The notes under the pieces are model-generated. The model saw only the letters and a program-made list of their open reading frames with translations. It did not search any database and had not been told where the DNA came from. Position numbers and translations under genes: made by a program. A stretch of DNA of 34,349 nt, taken from the NCBI GenBank assembly GCA_002081555.1, contig MZNV01002754.1, forward strand, positions 1 to 34,349, given 5' to 3'. Positions 1 through 11,329 of this stretch are shown piece by piece (within the stretch, counting starts at the first letter, position 1; each line of letters opens with the position of its first letter). This DNA is from Protostelium mycophagum. Lineage: Eukaryota > Evosea > Variosea > Protosteliida > Protosteliaceae.

Positions 1-304
1 TTTATTTATTAAAGTTTGCAAAGTTACGCATGCATTTACAATATGTAACACAGAAATTAGAAAGATTCAAGTGTTCATGGAACGGCTGTTATGGTTGAGT
101 AATAAAGCACTTGAAGCGCAACGTCCCAAAAGAGGACATGTCTTTGAGTTATCTTTCTCTCTGTTTATGGTTTCTTATTTCCATTCTTTTTTGTGTAAGT
201 ATAATACACTTCTAATACTGATCCATGAACATGTGAATCTTTCTAATTTCCATGTTGCACATTATAAAACACACACATGTAACTTTGCAAACTTTAATAA
301 ATAA
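1..304. mobile_element. MITE-like non-autonomous DNA transposon with ~80-bp terminal inverted repeats
   Basis: The first ~80 bases return as an imperfect reverse complement at about 224-304. The outer 25 or so bases (starting TTTATTTATTAAAGTTTGC) match almost perfectly, and the inner stretch around AGAAAGATTCA also matches. The centre of about 145 bases has no transposase-like reading frame; the 77-codon frame starting at 71 runs through the right arm and is not protein-like. Size, long inverted repeats and AT-richness fit a MITE or foldback element. No target-site duplication can be judged, because the left end is the first base of the window. It is followed by a likely 3' splice site, so it may sit in an intron of the gene ending at 508. 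Confidence 0.75.
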
Positions 305-377
305 ACAACAATGTTGATTAAAATAAAACATTGAAATGACTTGTGAATAAATTATATTAATTGTCAATGCCTGACAG

Positions 378-508
378 TTGCAACAAAGACCTTTAAGTCT
401 GCAGCTGCACCTAAGGCAAAGAGTAGCAAAAGAAAAGCTAAGTTGACCAGTGATGATGAAGCAACCCTTGCTTTAAAGGCCAAGAAGACCACTAAGAAGA
501 AACAATAA
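378..508 (+). CDS. Last exon of a lysine-rich, basic-tailed protein (partial)
   Basis: A reading frame starts after a good 3' splice site (CTGACAG, ending at 377) and stops with TAA at 506-508. It encodes about 42 residues, rich in lysine, alanine and serine with one acidic patch (TSDDEATLAL), ending KKTTKKKQ. Such a tail is common in nuclear and nucleolar proteins and histone-like DNA binders, but nothing allows a family call. The rest of the gene must lie left of the window, with the MITE at 1-304 inside the preceding intron. The exon enters with two bases of a split codon. It could also be a chance frame; the lysine-rich composition with no rare codon clusters argues for a real exon. Confidence 0.45.
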
Positions 509-902
509 ACTTGTAAGTTCAATTTATTAAATATATACAGTTTTGTTTTTTTATATCAGCAATATAATTTTCATATCATATCCACTTGTTTTTTATTTTC
601 ATAATTGTTTCCTGAAGAGCCACCAAAAATAATAATGAGCCAAAACTTTGAATTGTTGCATATTAGAACTCCAAACTTTTTACACTAATACTATCCCTGC
701 AGTGGTGGAATTTTTGCCAAACAACATACATATCTGAACACAACAAAATGCCCACTCAACTATTACCGCAGGAGTATGGCCAGCGTTGCTTGGCAGCAGG
801 GGTTCCGTGGGGAATTACTTCCTCATGGAGAATTTGACAAGAGATGAGCGCGAAGAGCGCAATTTATTCGGTAAGAGCTGCTTCATTTCCTCACAATACC
901 AG
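509..902. other. Intergenic region and 5' leader of the DUF1996 gene
   Basis: The AT-rich first half (509-690) should hold the 3' end of the lysine-rich gene. The second half is the leader of the gene starting at 903. It contains a short upstream open frame of 29 codons, ATG 748-750 to TGA 835-837. A frame through 786-1070 continues into the DUF1996 exon without a stop but starts with TTG; I prefer the ATG at 903 because it begins a clean signal peptide. No repeat or RNA gene was recognised. Confidence 0.4.
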
Positions 903-2269
903 ATGCCGCCCTTCTATCCTCTTTTTATTATTCTGCTTGTCCCGACTGCCTACGCAGGAGACACATTTGTGGTGAACTGCAATGCTCTCAGTGTGCAGAG
1001 GTCTGATCCTATTGTCACTCCCGGTCGACCTGCACCTCACGTCCATTCAATCGTCGGAGGTGGTCTTTGAAACATGATGATTTATACTTCTGCTGACAGG
1101 TTAGGAAATGCATTCAACAGAACAATGAATGGGATAGATTTCGCAGAGAAAGCCAACGGTACGACGTGTGATAAGAAGTTAGATCACAGCAATTACTGGG
1201 TTCCTTCTCTTTATCACAAGAATCAGAATGGAACATATAGCCTCGTCCCCTGGTCTGGAACGGTGTGAAAAATATTGGATTTTTGAGACTGATTAAATAT
1301 AGGCCATCTACTATCAGAATCGGGCATGTGATTACAACTCCAGCGCACCCACTCAGGTGTACTGCCCCCAAGGAACTTACGCGGCGGCCTTCCCTCGAGG
1401 ATTGAGAATGTTGGCTGGCGACCCTTCCAAGAGGTGAGTGCTGCAAAATTAAAAATGATATAAATTGAATAAAAATGAACACCACTTTAGAACCTTCAAC
1501 GTGAGCGATCCTACCAACAGAGCCATTCGGATGATGTGCATGAGCGAGAATTATTCAAAGGAGTACTACGGCTTCCCCACTGAAGTCTGTCACCAATTCA
1601 TTCGAGCAGAGGTGTATTTCCCCTCCTGCTGTGAGTATTTCCATTTTATAAATCATATGATTTTTAACCCGCCGACAGGGGATGGTGTCAACATTGATAC
1701 ACCCAATCACAAAGATCACGTGAGCTAAAAATCGTCAACATTCTCTCATCCTTCTTTAGATGGCCTATCCTGCTGCCGATTTCGATGGAGGAACCTGTCC
1801 TCCCTCCCATCCCATTGCCCTCATCTCGATTTTTTTCGAATTCTTCTTTGACACTTCCTCCATCACAGACTTGGGAAACTTCTATTTATCTAACGGAGAC
1901 AACACCGGTTACAGCTTTCACGGTGATTTTATCAACGGCTGGACAAACTTGACCGCATTGGGCTTGGCTCATCGTACTTGCATCAGCCCAAGCGATTGTC
2001 CAATCAACACAGAGGGCGCGATATCAGGACAGAACCACCCCGAAAACCAACCCTTATTGTACCCCGCAATTTATGAGGAGAACATTGGTGAGATAACGTT
2101 ATGTTGACATCAACATGATGCTGATTAGAGGACAGGTTTGACCGGACCCATCAGCTCACTTCCTGGGCAGATCATTTTTGCACCGACTGCGTCTCAAAAT
2201 ACGAAGAGCATTGCCTCATTTGCCAAGCCTCTTTTCTCGGCGATATTGTTCATCATCATGTGCTTCTAG
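903..2269 (+). CDS. Secreted DUF1996-family protein, likely GPI-anchored
   Basis: Seven exons: 903-1059, 1105-1262, 1303-1433, 1491-1630, 1679-1719, 1760-2087 and 2136-2269. The start is chosen because it opens a signal peptide (MPPFYPLFIILLVPTAYA). The mature part carries the DUF1996 landmarks in order: DPIVTPG, HVHSIVGGNAF, SNYWVPSLY, PRGLRMLAGDPSKR, CWDGVNIDTPNHKDH, CPPSHPI and YSFHGDFINGW. The C-terminus is a hydrophobic run (FSAILFIIMCF) right at the stop, as in GPI-anchor signals. DUF1996 is common in fungi and found in some amoebae; its biochemical role is not established, though fungal members are linked to cell walls or secretion. Intron 1 uses the second of two nearby AGs (1104), which restores VGGNAF. 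AATAAA lies at 2282-2287, before the convergent E2 gene. Confidence 0.88.
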
Positions 2270-2325
2270 ATCCGTATTCTAAATAAAATTTGATGCACAT
2301 AAAACTGGCAAAAAAAGTTTATTTC

Positions 2326-3217
2326 TCAAAAACCAAGTGTCTTTTGAACGGTTTTCTTGACAATATTATCATAAGTTTTTTTGTCGCTTCTCCACACCTT
2401 CTATAAAATCATTAACCCATGATTCAAAATGACGTCACGAAAATAACTCACAGCAGCTTCGATGTTGGCAGGAGATTCATCATTTGGTTCCGCAATCATG
2501 CTTACAACTGACAACAATATTTTTTCTACACTTTGGACGGGCGACCATCGCTCTATCGAAGATTAATCACATTGATCGTCGTGATGGAACAGATTTATTT
2601 ACAACAAAGCCACATCTTTTTTAGATTGCAAAGATATTCAGAATGTGGCCTTGCCACAAACTTTCTGACCTTTTGTGGAAAAACCACTAAAATAAGTTGG
2701 AAATCTTTTCATTATTGTGTGAGAGTTGCAACAAAATGGAGATTAAACATACCTGATGCATTTTCATAGTGCATGGGATCGTCTCCAGGAGGGTGTAAAA
2801 TTGAAATGCAGACTTCTCCATTTGGGTATACTGAATCAGTTCAGTTCAGTTCGAGATCCAGACAGCTCACTATTTGGATGCCACATTTCAGTCGTGAAGG
2901 TCATTTTTGGTGGGCTTAGAGGATAGTCTGAGGGAAATTTTAATATAGCTGTGAATAATCCTCCCTCATACGCCGTGCCATTTGGTCCTCTGATCTCAAT
3001 TAAAGAAGAATCGAATTATAACGATCAAACTGAATCATACATAGTGTACACCTACATTATAGAGGCTTCCCATTCAAAAAAATTGTCTTCTGATACAGGA
3101 CCGGCCAAAATGCCCTCGGGCGGATTCTTTGTCAGCTCTTTTTTGTTCAGCAACACTCAATTGCCTATTCTTACCGATATACTCTTGCATGAGCCTCTTA
3201 TACGCGGTGCCAGCCAT
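2326..3217 (-). CDS. UBE2G2: Ubiquitin-conjugating enzyme E2, UBE2G2/Ubc7 type
   Basis: Six exons on the minus strand give a full-length E2 of about 165 residues. It starts [13 protein letters not shown], matching the family's conserved N-terminus. Next come [32 protein letters not shown] and WHPN (the HPN motif), then [17 protein letters not shown]. That last block holds the catalytic cysteine and the extended acidic loop typical of Ubc7/UBE2G2. [18 protein letters not shown] and NDESPAN follow, and the protein ends QKTLGF. In this family the enzyme works with ER-membrane E3 ligases (gp78, Hrd1) in ER-associated degradation, building K48-linked chains. The intron before RWSPVQSV is about 195 bases, long for this region. 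The stop lies 56 bases from the stop of the convergent DUF1996 gene, so their 3' UTRs probably overlap. Confidence 0.93.
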
Positions 3218-3314
3218 CTTGCGGTGTTCTTTTTTGTGCGGAAAAAGTTTTCGCTGCACAGGAAGCAAACAACATGCGAGATCCCTGGAAATCTGAGACC
3301 ATTCATTTGACGAC

Positions 3315-4651
3315 ATGAACACAACCATGCCATTAGACCTCTCAACGAAAGACCAGGAAAGTGGAAAAAGCAAGGACGAAGACTACCACAAAAAAAAGAG
3401 TCATGCTGATCCTGAGCTACATCATCATATGAAGACACGACATAAATTATTCTACAGAATATACATGGGACTGATATACGCAATCGCTTTTGCATTTATC
3501 GGCTGGTGCGTTCTCTTTTTACATATGTTCAATCGCTAACAATGACCAGGTGGATTTCTAGTTTGACGAAGGAGTTGATAGAGGCAAGGCATGAACCAAC
3601 TTCGGGTATGACATCGAGGAAAGTCACGTTCCTTCCACTTCCGGCGGTCTCGGTGAGGCTAACTGTGACTTCTGATCCTGGTGTTAAAAGCTCAGGTGTG
3701 TGCTATCGTCTCTGATACGGGAGAACTATCACTCGACCAAATCAATCAGACATTTGACATTGTGTGCGATGATCTTGATCGTGATGGAATCCCATCCTGT
3801 GTTCAATGGGAAACCGCCGCTATATACTCTCCATTCGCAAATCAGACCATTTTGTAAGTGACATGGACCTTCCAATCTCATCAATTCAGTTGCTTCTTGT
3901 TCAATTCCAACATGTCAAATATTCAATACGCACACCATCCGGGACGTCGAGGCCTTAGAGTTGCTCAGTTTAAGTTCTCCAGCCAGTCAGAAGGTATTTT
4001 GAATTTAACATTCGAAGCACGACTCAGCAACGGCTAGTCGTACAGAACTTGGGTGCTCTGTCAGTCAGCTTCTTTTCACCCAGTGAAGACATATTCACAA
4101 AGGGTGACGATATCTGGGCCTCTTATACGTGAGATCTGATCATATGGACATGTGTCTCGTCATCATTGTCTGACATTTCAATAGATGGGCTGGCATCAGT
4201 CACCAAACTTTCTTCGACCTAACCCATCGTCAGGAATTGCACACTGAGCAAGATATTCACGATTTAGAAGACACTCTGAACCCCGCCAATCGCACCTATT
4301 ATGACTTTCGGTCGACGGTAGCGCCCGTCTACAACGGGACAGATTCTGAGGTCACAATCGCTTTTGCTTTCTCCTCGCTTCAATTCAACAACGTGCGATA
4401 TTACACAGGATTTGGGCTGAAAAACTATTTCTCAGATTTCGCGTAGGATTTCATCGACAAACAAGATAGATTCTGACAGACCGCAGAGCTGCAATGAACA
4501 TACTCCTTGGGTGGGTTTTGTAGAGCTCATGTCATTTTATTCTGATATACATAGGATGAATATTATCAAACTTGCATCAGGAGTGGTCGTGTTTTACATC
4601 GCGTTCAGAGAGAAATCACTCAGCATTGTAGAATCACATTTCAATGGTTAA
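3315..4651 (+). CDS. Membrane protein with lumenal domain, weakly TMEM231-like
   Basis: About ten short exons. Visible parts: a charged cytosolic N-terminus (KKKSHADPELHHHMKTRHK), one strong membrane segment (YMGLIYAIAFAFIGW), a lumenal or extracellular domain with several N-glycosylation sites (NQT, NMS, NRT, NGT), and a final hydrophobic stretch (KLASGVVVFYIAF) near the stop. Order and a few local matches recall TMEM231, a ciliary transition-zone protein: DLDRDGIPS, LTFEARLS, RLVVQN and RYYTGF. These are weak, and I treat the family as a suggestion only. Around 4000-4045 two solutions compete: an intron from GTATTTTG to CGGCTAG, or coding sequence with a one-step frame change. The intron is the simpler reading. 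The stop is 28 bases from the stop of the next, convergent gene. Confidence 0.55.
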
Positions 4652-4679
4652 TGTTGATAAAGATATAAAGAGATACAGA

Positions 4680-7600
4680 TCATTTATCACCCCTATAACT
4701 TCCGCTGCCGTTGAGGTGGGCCAGTTTCTTTCCGTGTGGCGGGACTTGAACTGGTTTTTTCGTTGTCTTTGTCTTGAGATTATTCAAATATATGTCGATG
4801 TGGTTGTTGTCCAGCTTCTTCGCAATGTCATCCACATACCACTCCACCCCCATCAGAGAAAATGCAGACTGTCTTTTTCAGTTTCCCGCCCTTTTTCAGT
4901 TTCCCGCCCTTTTTCAAATTTGAATTTTGAATGGCTCACCTCCTCGAAGAGAACGAGAGTGGAACCCGACATGGCCATATTCTGGAAATAATCGGCGGCA
5001 ACATCAAAGCTCTCCAACACCCTGAAGAGCGGCATCCCTTTATAATTATCCACATCTCGAGGCTTCACAATTTTTGGTTGTCCAAATGTCACCACTTTTC
5101 GTAGTCTTGGTACCTGCACGTGTGAGACTCTGATCAGAAATATAAATATATATAAATATATATGTAAATATAAAATATAAATAGATTGAAGTATACCTGT
5201 GCTTTCTGTGCGAATAAAACGGCGAGGCAACCGCCCAAAGAATGTCCATAAACTTCAACGGAAAATTCACGCTTGAGTAGGGGTGCGACAGCGCGTGTGA
5301 ATATATCCAAAGGCTTATCTATTCCAAGAACCTTTTTATTTTAGAATCGAATATATTCTTTCTATTCGATGATTTATTTTGTATGAAATATAATATGTGA
5401 GATCACCTTGTTGATGTCTTGCCATGGTTTCATAGTTAATACGTTTGAGGCGACATTCTCTGATAGAGGGCCAGTAAATACGATGAATTGTGTTCTGTTG
5501 GTCGTGTTTGTGATGACACAATATCGGAATATTCCCTCTTCTCCAGATCCGGTCACTGTGGCTCCATGCGCCTCTTTGACAGCTTTCAGTGATTTTGACA
5601 GCACGTGACACATTTGACAGGCATCATAGAACTGTATCTTGTGAGTTTTTTGTCAAAGTATACCTCGTACGATACGATCTTCATTGGAATGAAACAGTCC
5701 AAATGATTGAGACATATTTACCTCCATGAAATCTGTCATCGTCATGTCAGAATTGATCTGGCTGCTTGATTTCTCAGTCTTTCCACCCTCTTTGCGTACT
5801 TTTGCAGCAGCAACCGTCCTTGCCATCATCATCTCATGTAGCGGGTTGAATGCAACATTCGATGATATCGCCTGTCTTTTTTGAGACATCATCCGTTGTA
5901 GATGGCTCAATAACGTCTCTGATGAAAAAGTATACCTGCATCCAAGCATCCTTATCCTCTATGCTTGATGTAGATATTAAATACGATCCGTGGTTTCCTG
6001 TATATTTTATTCTCCTGCGTCTACAACGTTGTAGAATCACTCACCCTTTACGAATTGGCCTTTCTGTTTCTTGCATGACTTCATCATACCGTCCGCAGTG
6101 TAAATCTTGTAGGAATAAATACCATGAAAATAGTAGAGAAATACCTCGTAGACATGTTTATGTCCTTTGACAGATGTAGTTCTTACAAGCACATTTTCTA
6201 ATGGTATAATACCACAAGGTTGCTGCTCAGGATCCTGTTTACCCAGTCATTATTTTTGGCGGGAAATGGTGACTATAAATAGATCACCTCTGACTTGAAG
6301 TAGTACAAACAATTGTCCTTCAATACAAACCATCTTCGCTTCCAGTTCTTATGTCTTCCTCCTTGTTTATGAGCCCATCTACATCGTTGTAAATACACGA
6401 AATGTCGAGTTGTAGAATCTCACCCCTTGAGCTCTGCGGCGGCAAACATGGAGGAGGCGTCACCGTGCATTTTGATCTCGTTTTTGACGATTTTGTCGTA
6501 TAAGTTTGATAAATAATCCACTGGGATATTCGGTGAAATTATGGGTTTTGTTCTCTTGATGAAATCGCTCTTGCTCATCTTGTTCTTCACCTGTACATCA
6601 TCAGAACTGTATATCGCAGATATGAAATTTCGCTGAAAATTCGACCTGGACGGAGTGGGCGTCCGTGTTTAGCATGATCAATGAGAAGGCCAAAATATAC
6701 GCCGAATCTACAATCCGTTGATATGATATCTCATAAAAGTATTTAGGTTATCCGTGATATAAATAGATAGAGGATGACCTTGGTTATCAAAGATGGCGGG
6801 GTTATCGGCACAGAATCTCTCCGCAAATGCCTCCATCAACCTGTCAATCTTTTGGGCTTCTCCAGGCAGCGTGAATTTCGACAAGAAATGCCTGTGAAAT
6901 TTCAACCAAATCGTCTCTAAGAATAGAACATCATGATATTGCCAGAAATTCCAGCAGAAGAATAAAAAATTATGACGGAGTGGGCGTCCGTGTTTAGCAT
7001 GATCAATGAGAAGGCCAAAATATACGCCGAATCTACAATCCGTTGATATGATATCTCATAAAAGTATTTAGGTTATCCGTGATATAAATAGATAGAGGAT
7101 GACCTTGGTTATCAAAGATGGCGGGGTTATCGGCACAGAATCTCTCCGCAAATGCCTCCATCAACCTGTCAATCTTTTGGGCTTCTCCAGGCAGCGTGAA
7201 TTTCGACAAGAAATGCCTGTGAAATTTCAACCAAATCGTCTCTAAGAATAGAACATCATGATATTGCCAGAAATTCCAGCAGAAGAATAAAAAATTATAT
7301 TAAAATAAAAATACCTCAGTGCGTCGTCAAAGTCGAGACCGACGAATTCCATCAGCCCAACAAAGTCCTTCATCACCGTCTTATTGAATGCATCACTACA
7401 ACCTATCAATACTCATAATTCCCATCAAAAATATATTTTATGATTAACAGTGAATTCAAACACTCATTGTCCCGCGTTTCTAAACAATAAGAAACCCCAT
7501 TTCAACAGGCACAACAGAGATGATTTAAATTCAAAGGAAATCTCAATGAAATTCGAGAGAAAACTGACCCTTCACCGAGGTAATCACCGATAACTTTTTT

Positions 7601-10600
7601 GTTCAATAGTTGTGTAGTGTATAAAAATTTCGCGATATCCAGAGTGGACCCTTCCATCAATTTCTGCTCTTTTAAATATTCTATTCCTTTAGATGGCTTC
7701 GTGTTGAATAGTTTCGCGGCGTTTTGGTACAGAGAGCGCTTCTCCCAATCGATCTGTGTGTCCCTGGGACGTGTCAATTGGACATGTGTATGTGATATTC
7801 GCAGACGCAATCGCAGACGATTCGCAGATGCGTCTTACCTCTCTTGTATGGCCTCTGATATAATTCCTTGAAAAGTTAGAGAGGATATATCAAATGGGGT
7901 TCTTCCGTTTTTATCTGGTGCATATACATTCGCCCCACGTCCAATCAACAACCTACACAATATTATTCATTCATCTAACCTCCTACAAATAAAGACATCT
8001 CATTGCGTCGCAGACGCAAGATGAAAGACATCTCAGAAAAACTACCATCTCTAAAAACAGATTCTGTTGTGCACATATAATCGATCTCATTGTGGCCAAA
8101 CGTAACGTTCAAATAAATGATCAAGCTCACCTCGCGCTGTCATCGAAGCTGTTCCTGCAGGCATAGAACAAGGGTGTTCTCTCCGAATTGTCTTTGTGGT
8201 CCGTATTTAAATCAGGAACACGGTCCAATATAGAGGCTAAGCACACAGAATGTGCTATCGCGAAATGAAGTATAATCATCCCTAAGGATATTATATATCT
8301 TGTAAACTTATTTCGGCATGAAAGAAATGAAAACGTTTTGATTTCGATGAAATGAAATGTCAACGGAATTTCGATTTGTAATACCTCTGTGGTCAGCAAC
8401 TTCAGCTGAGGCTCCACTCAATAATAATCTCTCGATTACCTGCAATTTTCAACGAATTTTCATCGATCCCAGGAACTCGACAACGAATCAAAATGAAATA
8501 ATAAATACCTCGATAAATCCGTTAAGTGCGGCCAGATGTAGTGGTGTCGCCCCCTTCGCATCCACACAATCTATGTCTGCGTGGAATTCCAGTAATAACT
8601 CGACAGCTTGTAGATGTCCAGAAAATGAAGCGTTATGTAGTGGGGTACCGTTGGTGTGATCTTGTGCATCGACAGGTGATTTGTTTAATAATAATAGCCG
8701 CATCGCTTCAATTCTACCACAGAAGGCGGCTTTACGATTCAGAATATTTTTGTATATTTAGAGTGGAAATTTTATTTTGAGATTGAAAAAACTGACCTTT
8801 GTGGAGAGGAGTTGAACCCTCGTTATCTTTTGACATGACGTCAGCACTACGGCTGATCAAGGCGTTCATCACCTCCACATGTCCCATGAATGATGCTATT
8901 TTTAGATCAACTGTAATTCACGGAAATTTTCTTGGACTATTCTGTTCTAGCATAACACGATCATAATGAGATGATTTAGATGTAAACCCACCCTTGTGTA
9001 GAGCTGTGGCACCTTCAAGGTCTGCAGCCTTCACATCACTTCCAGCACTCAATAATATCTCCACACATTCCTAATCTTTTAAGAATTTTACATTTGATTA
9101 TGGGACAATAAAAATCACTATCGATCGTTTGTTTGCATTTGAAGGAGATGAAATTATAAATGATTAAATGTCATTCTACAACGAACCAGGTGTCCACCAA
9201 AAGAGGCGTGGTGTAGTGGGGTGGTATATCCCTCTTGATCATAATTCAGCTTTGCACCCGCGTTGATCAAGTGTTGAAGACATTCGTGATGGCCTCCAGA
9301 TGCGGCGTTGTGTGCGGGTCGCGACCCGTTTTCATCTTCTAAGTTCACTATGGTTTTTAGATATCATGCGATAACGCGTGAAGAAAAAAGGCGATGTTGT
9401 TTCAATAGAAAATAATGCGGTTGTAGATGAGTAATTCCATGAACAAAAGTTACCGTCTGCGCCCTCAGTGTCGGCCAATAATTTGGCTAATTCAGAATAA
9501 CCGAGGAAACAACAACTGTGCAGAGGGGTCAACCCCCCGCAGTCTTGCACATTCACATTCGCCCCTGAAATTATTTTAATTCTCCGAAAATGTGCTATGT
9601 GAAATTTCGTGGAAATCTCGTGGTATGTACCTGATTGGATCAATAGCTTTCCGATTTGTATTTGGTTTTCAAATGCGGCAATGTGAAGAGGTGTAGATTG
9701 GGTTGAATCCCTTGCATTAACTTCCGCTGAATGTTCTAATAATAGTTTCACAATGTCGTCTTGACCCTATATGATGTCATATACAGATATCTCATAAATA
9801 TTCCGTTTACAAATCAGTACGTTTTAATACAAATCAGAGACTTCCCGCCAAAAAATACATTTGAAATTCAAAAACTAACCGTTGAGACACCCTGATGTAA
9901 AGCGGTGAGATGTTCGTTATCTCTTGCGTTGACATTTGCTCCACTATTCACCAGAGCCTTTGCGATGTCTAAATGACCTAATGAACATGCATGATGAAGT
10001 GCGGTGAGGCCCTCATGATCTGGATCATCAACCAAAGATCCTAATTGTAGGAGGTGCTACACCTTATATCAACGATCGTTGTAGATGGAATATGCTGACC
10101 TGTACAGTGGGGAGAGATCCTGCAATAACGGCCTTAATGAGCAGTGACTGTCCGACCGAATTTTTCGTCATGATATTTCCTCCATGCTGAAATATATTCA
10201 ATCTCTGAAAGAACGAGAAGATCTTTTCATAGTAATATCTCACAAAAGATCTAAAAATATCGTCACCTTGAGGACGATATCTATAGCTTGTGTCATGCCG
10301 CATGCAGAAGCATGGGTCAAGAGTGTTTCACAATTCACTTGTCTATTCTGCTCGTCCATCGCCTGTAATGTGTTTTCCAAAGTGGTGAGATCATTTGAGT
10401 TGATAATGTCTTTCATCTTCTGTTGGACTAAGGCTGTCCTTATCGCCCTCTCACTTCGCCTTACATTTCCCCCTGAAAATATTATATTTCATCTCACATT
10501 TTAATGATCAACTCACTCTTGTGAGGATCCAGCAACAGCTCGATCATATCTTCATTATTCATCTGTCCTTGATTTTAGCTTTATAAATACAGCCTCTAAT

Positions 10601-11197
10601 GATATGAAACTATTGGATTTTGATTACCTTTTGTGCGTAAGAGAGAGGTGTAAGTCCATTTGGATCGGCTACAGAGGCAGAAGCGCCTCTAATTAACAGA
10701 TCCTCTGCGACATCTGTGTAGCCCATCGCTGCCACATAATGAAGTAGTGTCCAACCTTCAGCAAAATCAGAGATGATTAGATCCGTTACAATCTTTAGAT
10801 CCGTTTGACGGATATCTAAGATAAAGGTTGCGCTTCCAACATCGAAGATGTTTTTGATGCCAAAAGATCATCATTAAATGACTCCCTACCTGTGTATTGA
10901 TCTATGGCGTAAATCAGTTGGATTCCTTTATCTGCTAAACACATGAACAATCTCAACAAGAGATCGGGTATTCTCGTTGCATTTCTGAGTGTAACTCGGC
11001 TCATGTTCAAATTTTTTGGCATATAGACATCCAGCTGATTCAAAATGGATTGTTCCTCTCGAGTTGGATCCCTTCCTGTTATGTTTCGAAGGAAGGAAAC
11101 AAAGGATCTGCCCTCTAAACAACATTAACCCTCAATACTGTTCGATTCAGGATAATCTATCTCCTTCACCTGCAGGAGAGGGAGGAGGTTGTGCCAT
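4680..11197 (-). CDS. secG: Ankyrin-Sec7-PH Arf exchange factor (SecG-like) fused to a class 3 lipase
   Basis: More than 20 exons; I estimate about 1,400 residues. It starts MAQPPPSPA at 11197 and has a roughly 80-residue unrecognised helical N-terminus. About eleven ankyrin repeats follow (10815-7900), with hallmarks such as [24 protein letters not shown] and [12 protein letters not shown]. The Sec7 domain (about 7750-6420) shows [20 protein letters not shown] (catalytic glutamate finger), [19 protein letters not shown] and [14 protein letters not shown]. The PH domain (about 6420-5840) reads [17 protein letters not shown] to IEDKDAWMQ. Ankyrin-Sec7-PH is the known plan of Dictyostelium SecG, which loads GTP on Arf at membranes. 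Without a stop, a linker then leads into a lipase_3 domain: GHSLGG (nucleophile serine), VTFGQPK, an ESFD aspartate and [11 protein letters not shown] (catalytic histidine), stopping at 4680-4682. The fusion is the surprise; a separate lipase gene starting in the linker (MTMTDFME) is the alternative. Confidence 0.85.
4873..4908. repeat. Two tandem 18-bp units carrying E2F-like TTTCCCGCC in a lipase intron
   Basis: The unit CTTTTTCAGTTTCCCGCC is present twice in a row, then breaks down. It lies in the last intron of the lipase part of the gene at 4680-11197. Each unit holds TTTCCCGCC, half of the E2F-like word found elsewhere in the window. On the coding strand the repeat is AG-rich, unlike a polypyrimidine tract. 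Confidence 0.9.
6649..7298. repeat. Perfect 325-bp tandem duplication inside the Sec7 coding region
   Basis: Bases 6649-6973 and 6974-7298 are two head-to-tail copies that look identical throughout by eye. Read on the minus strand, each holds the tail of one intron, the exon for [17 protein letters not shown] through FDNQ, the next intron, and most of the exon for [18 protein letters not shown]. The unit is not a multiple of three. The downstream exon of the first-transcribed copy (6974-7298) runs into intron sequence at the junction with no GT donor. Splicing that uses one copy of each exon still gives a normal Sec7 domain. Identity suggests a very recent event or an assembly artefact. Confidence 0.95.
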
Positions 11198-11329
11198 CCT
11201 CTAGTGTAATCCTCCTCGGGTTGCCTGATTCAATCGCCACCGAAAAAACGCTCTATTGTTGTAGTCTCTCAAAACCACAGACAGATATTAATTTATTTGT
11301 AGAAATTAATCCCGCCGCTGTCAAACCCA

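Noticed and set aside
1-304. Long terminal repeats of a retroelement
   Set aside because: The arms are inverted, not direct, and the whole element is only about 300 bases.
1114-1485. 123-codon minus-strand frame
   Set aside because: It is antisense to three exons and two introns of the well-supported DUF1996 gene.
3074-3495. Longer minus-strand start for the E2 gene and an overlapping minus frame
   Set aside because: The E2 family starts at MAGTA; the upstream extension overlaps the start of the plus-strand membrane protein and has no conserved residues.
5941-5956. A 17-base intron at the end of the PH domain
   Set aside because: A normal 63-base intron that starts at the same donor and ends at AAGACAG restores the PH helix as WMQAISSNV.
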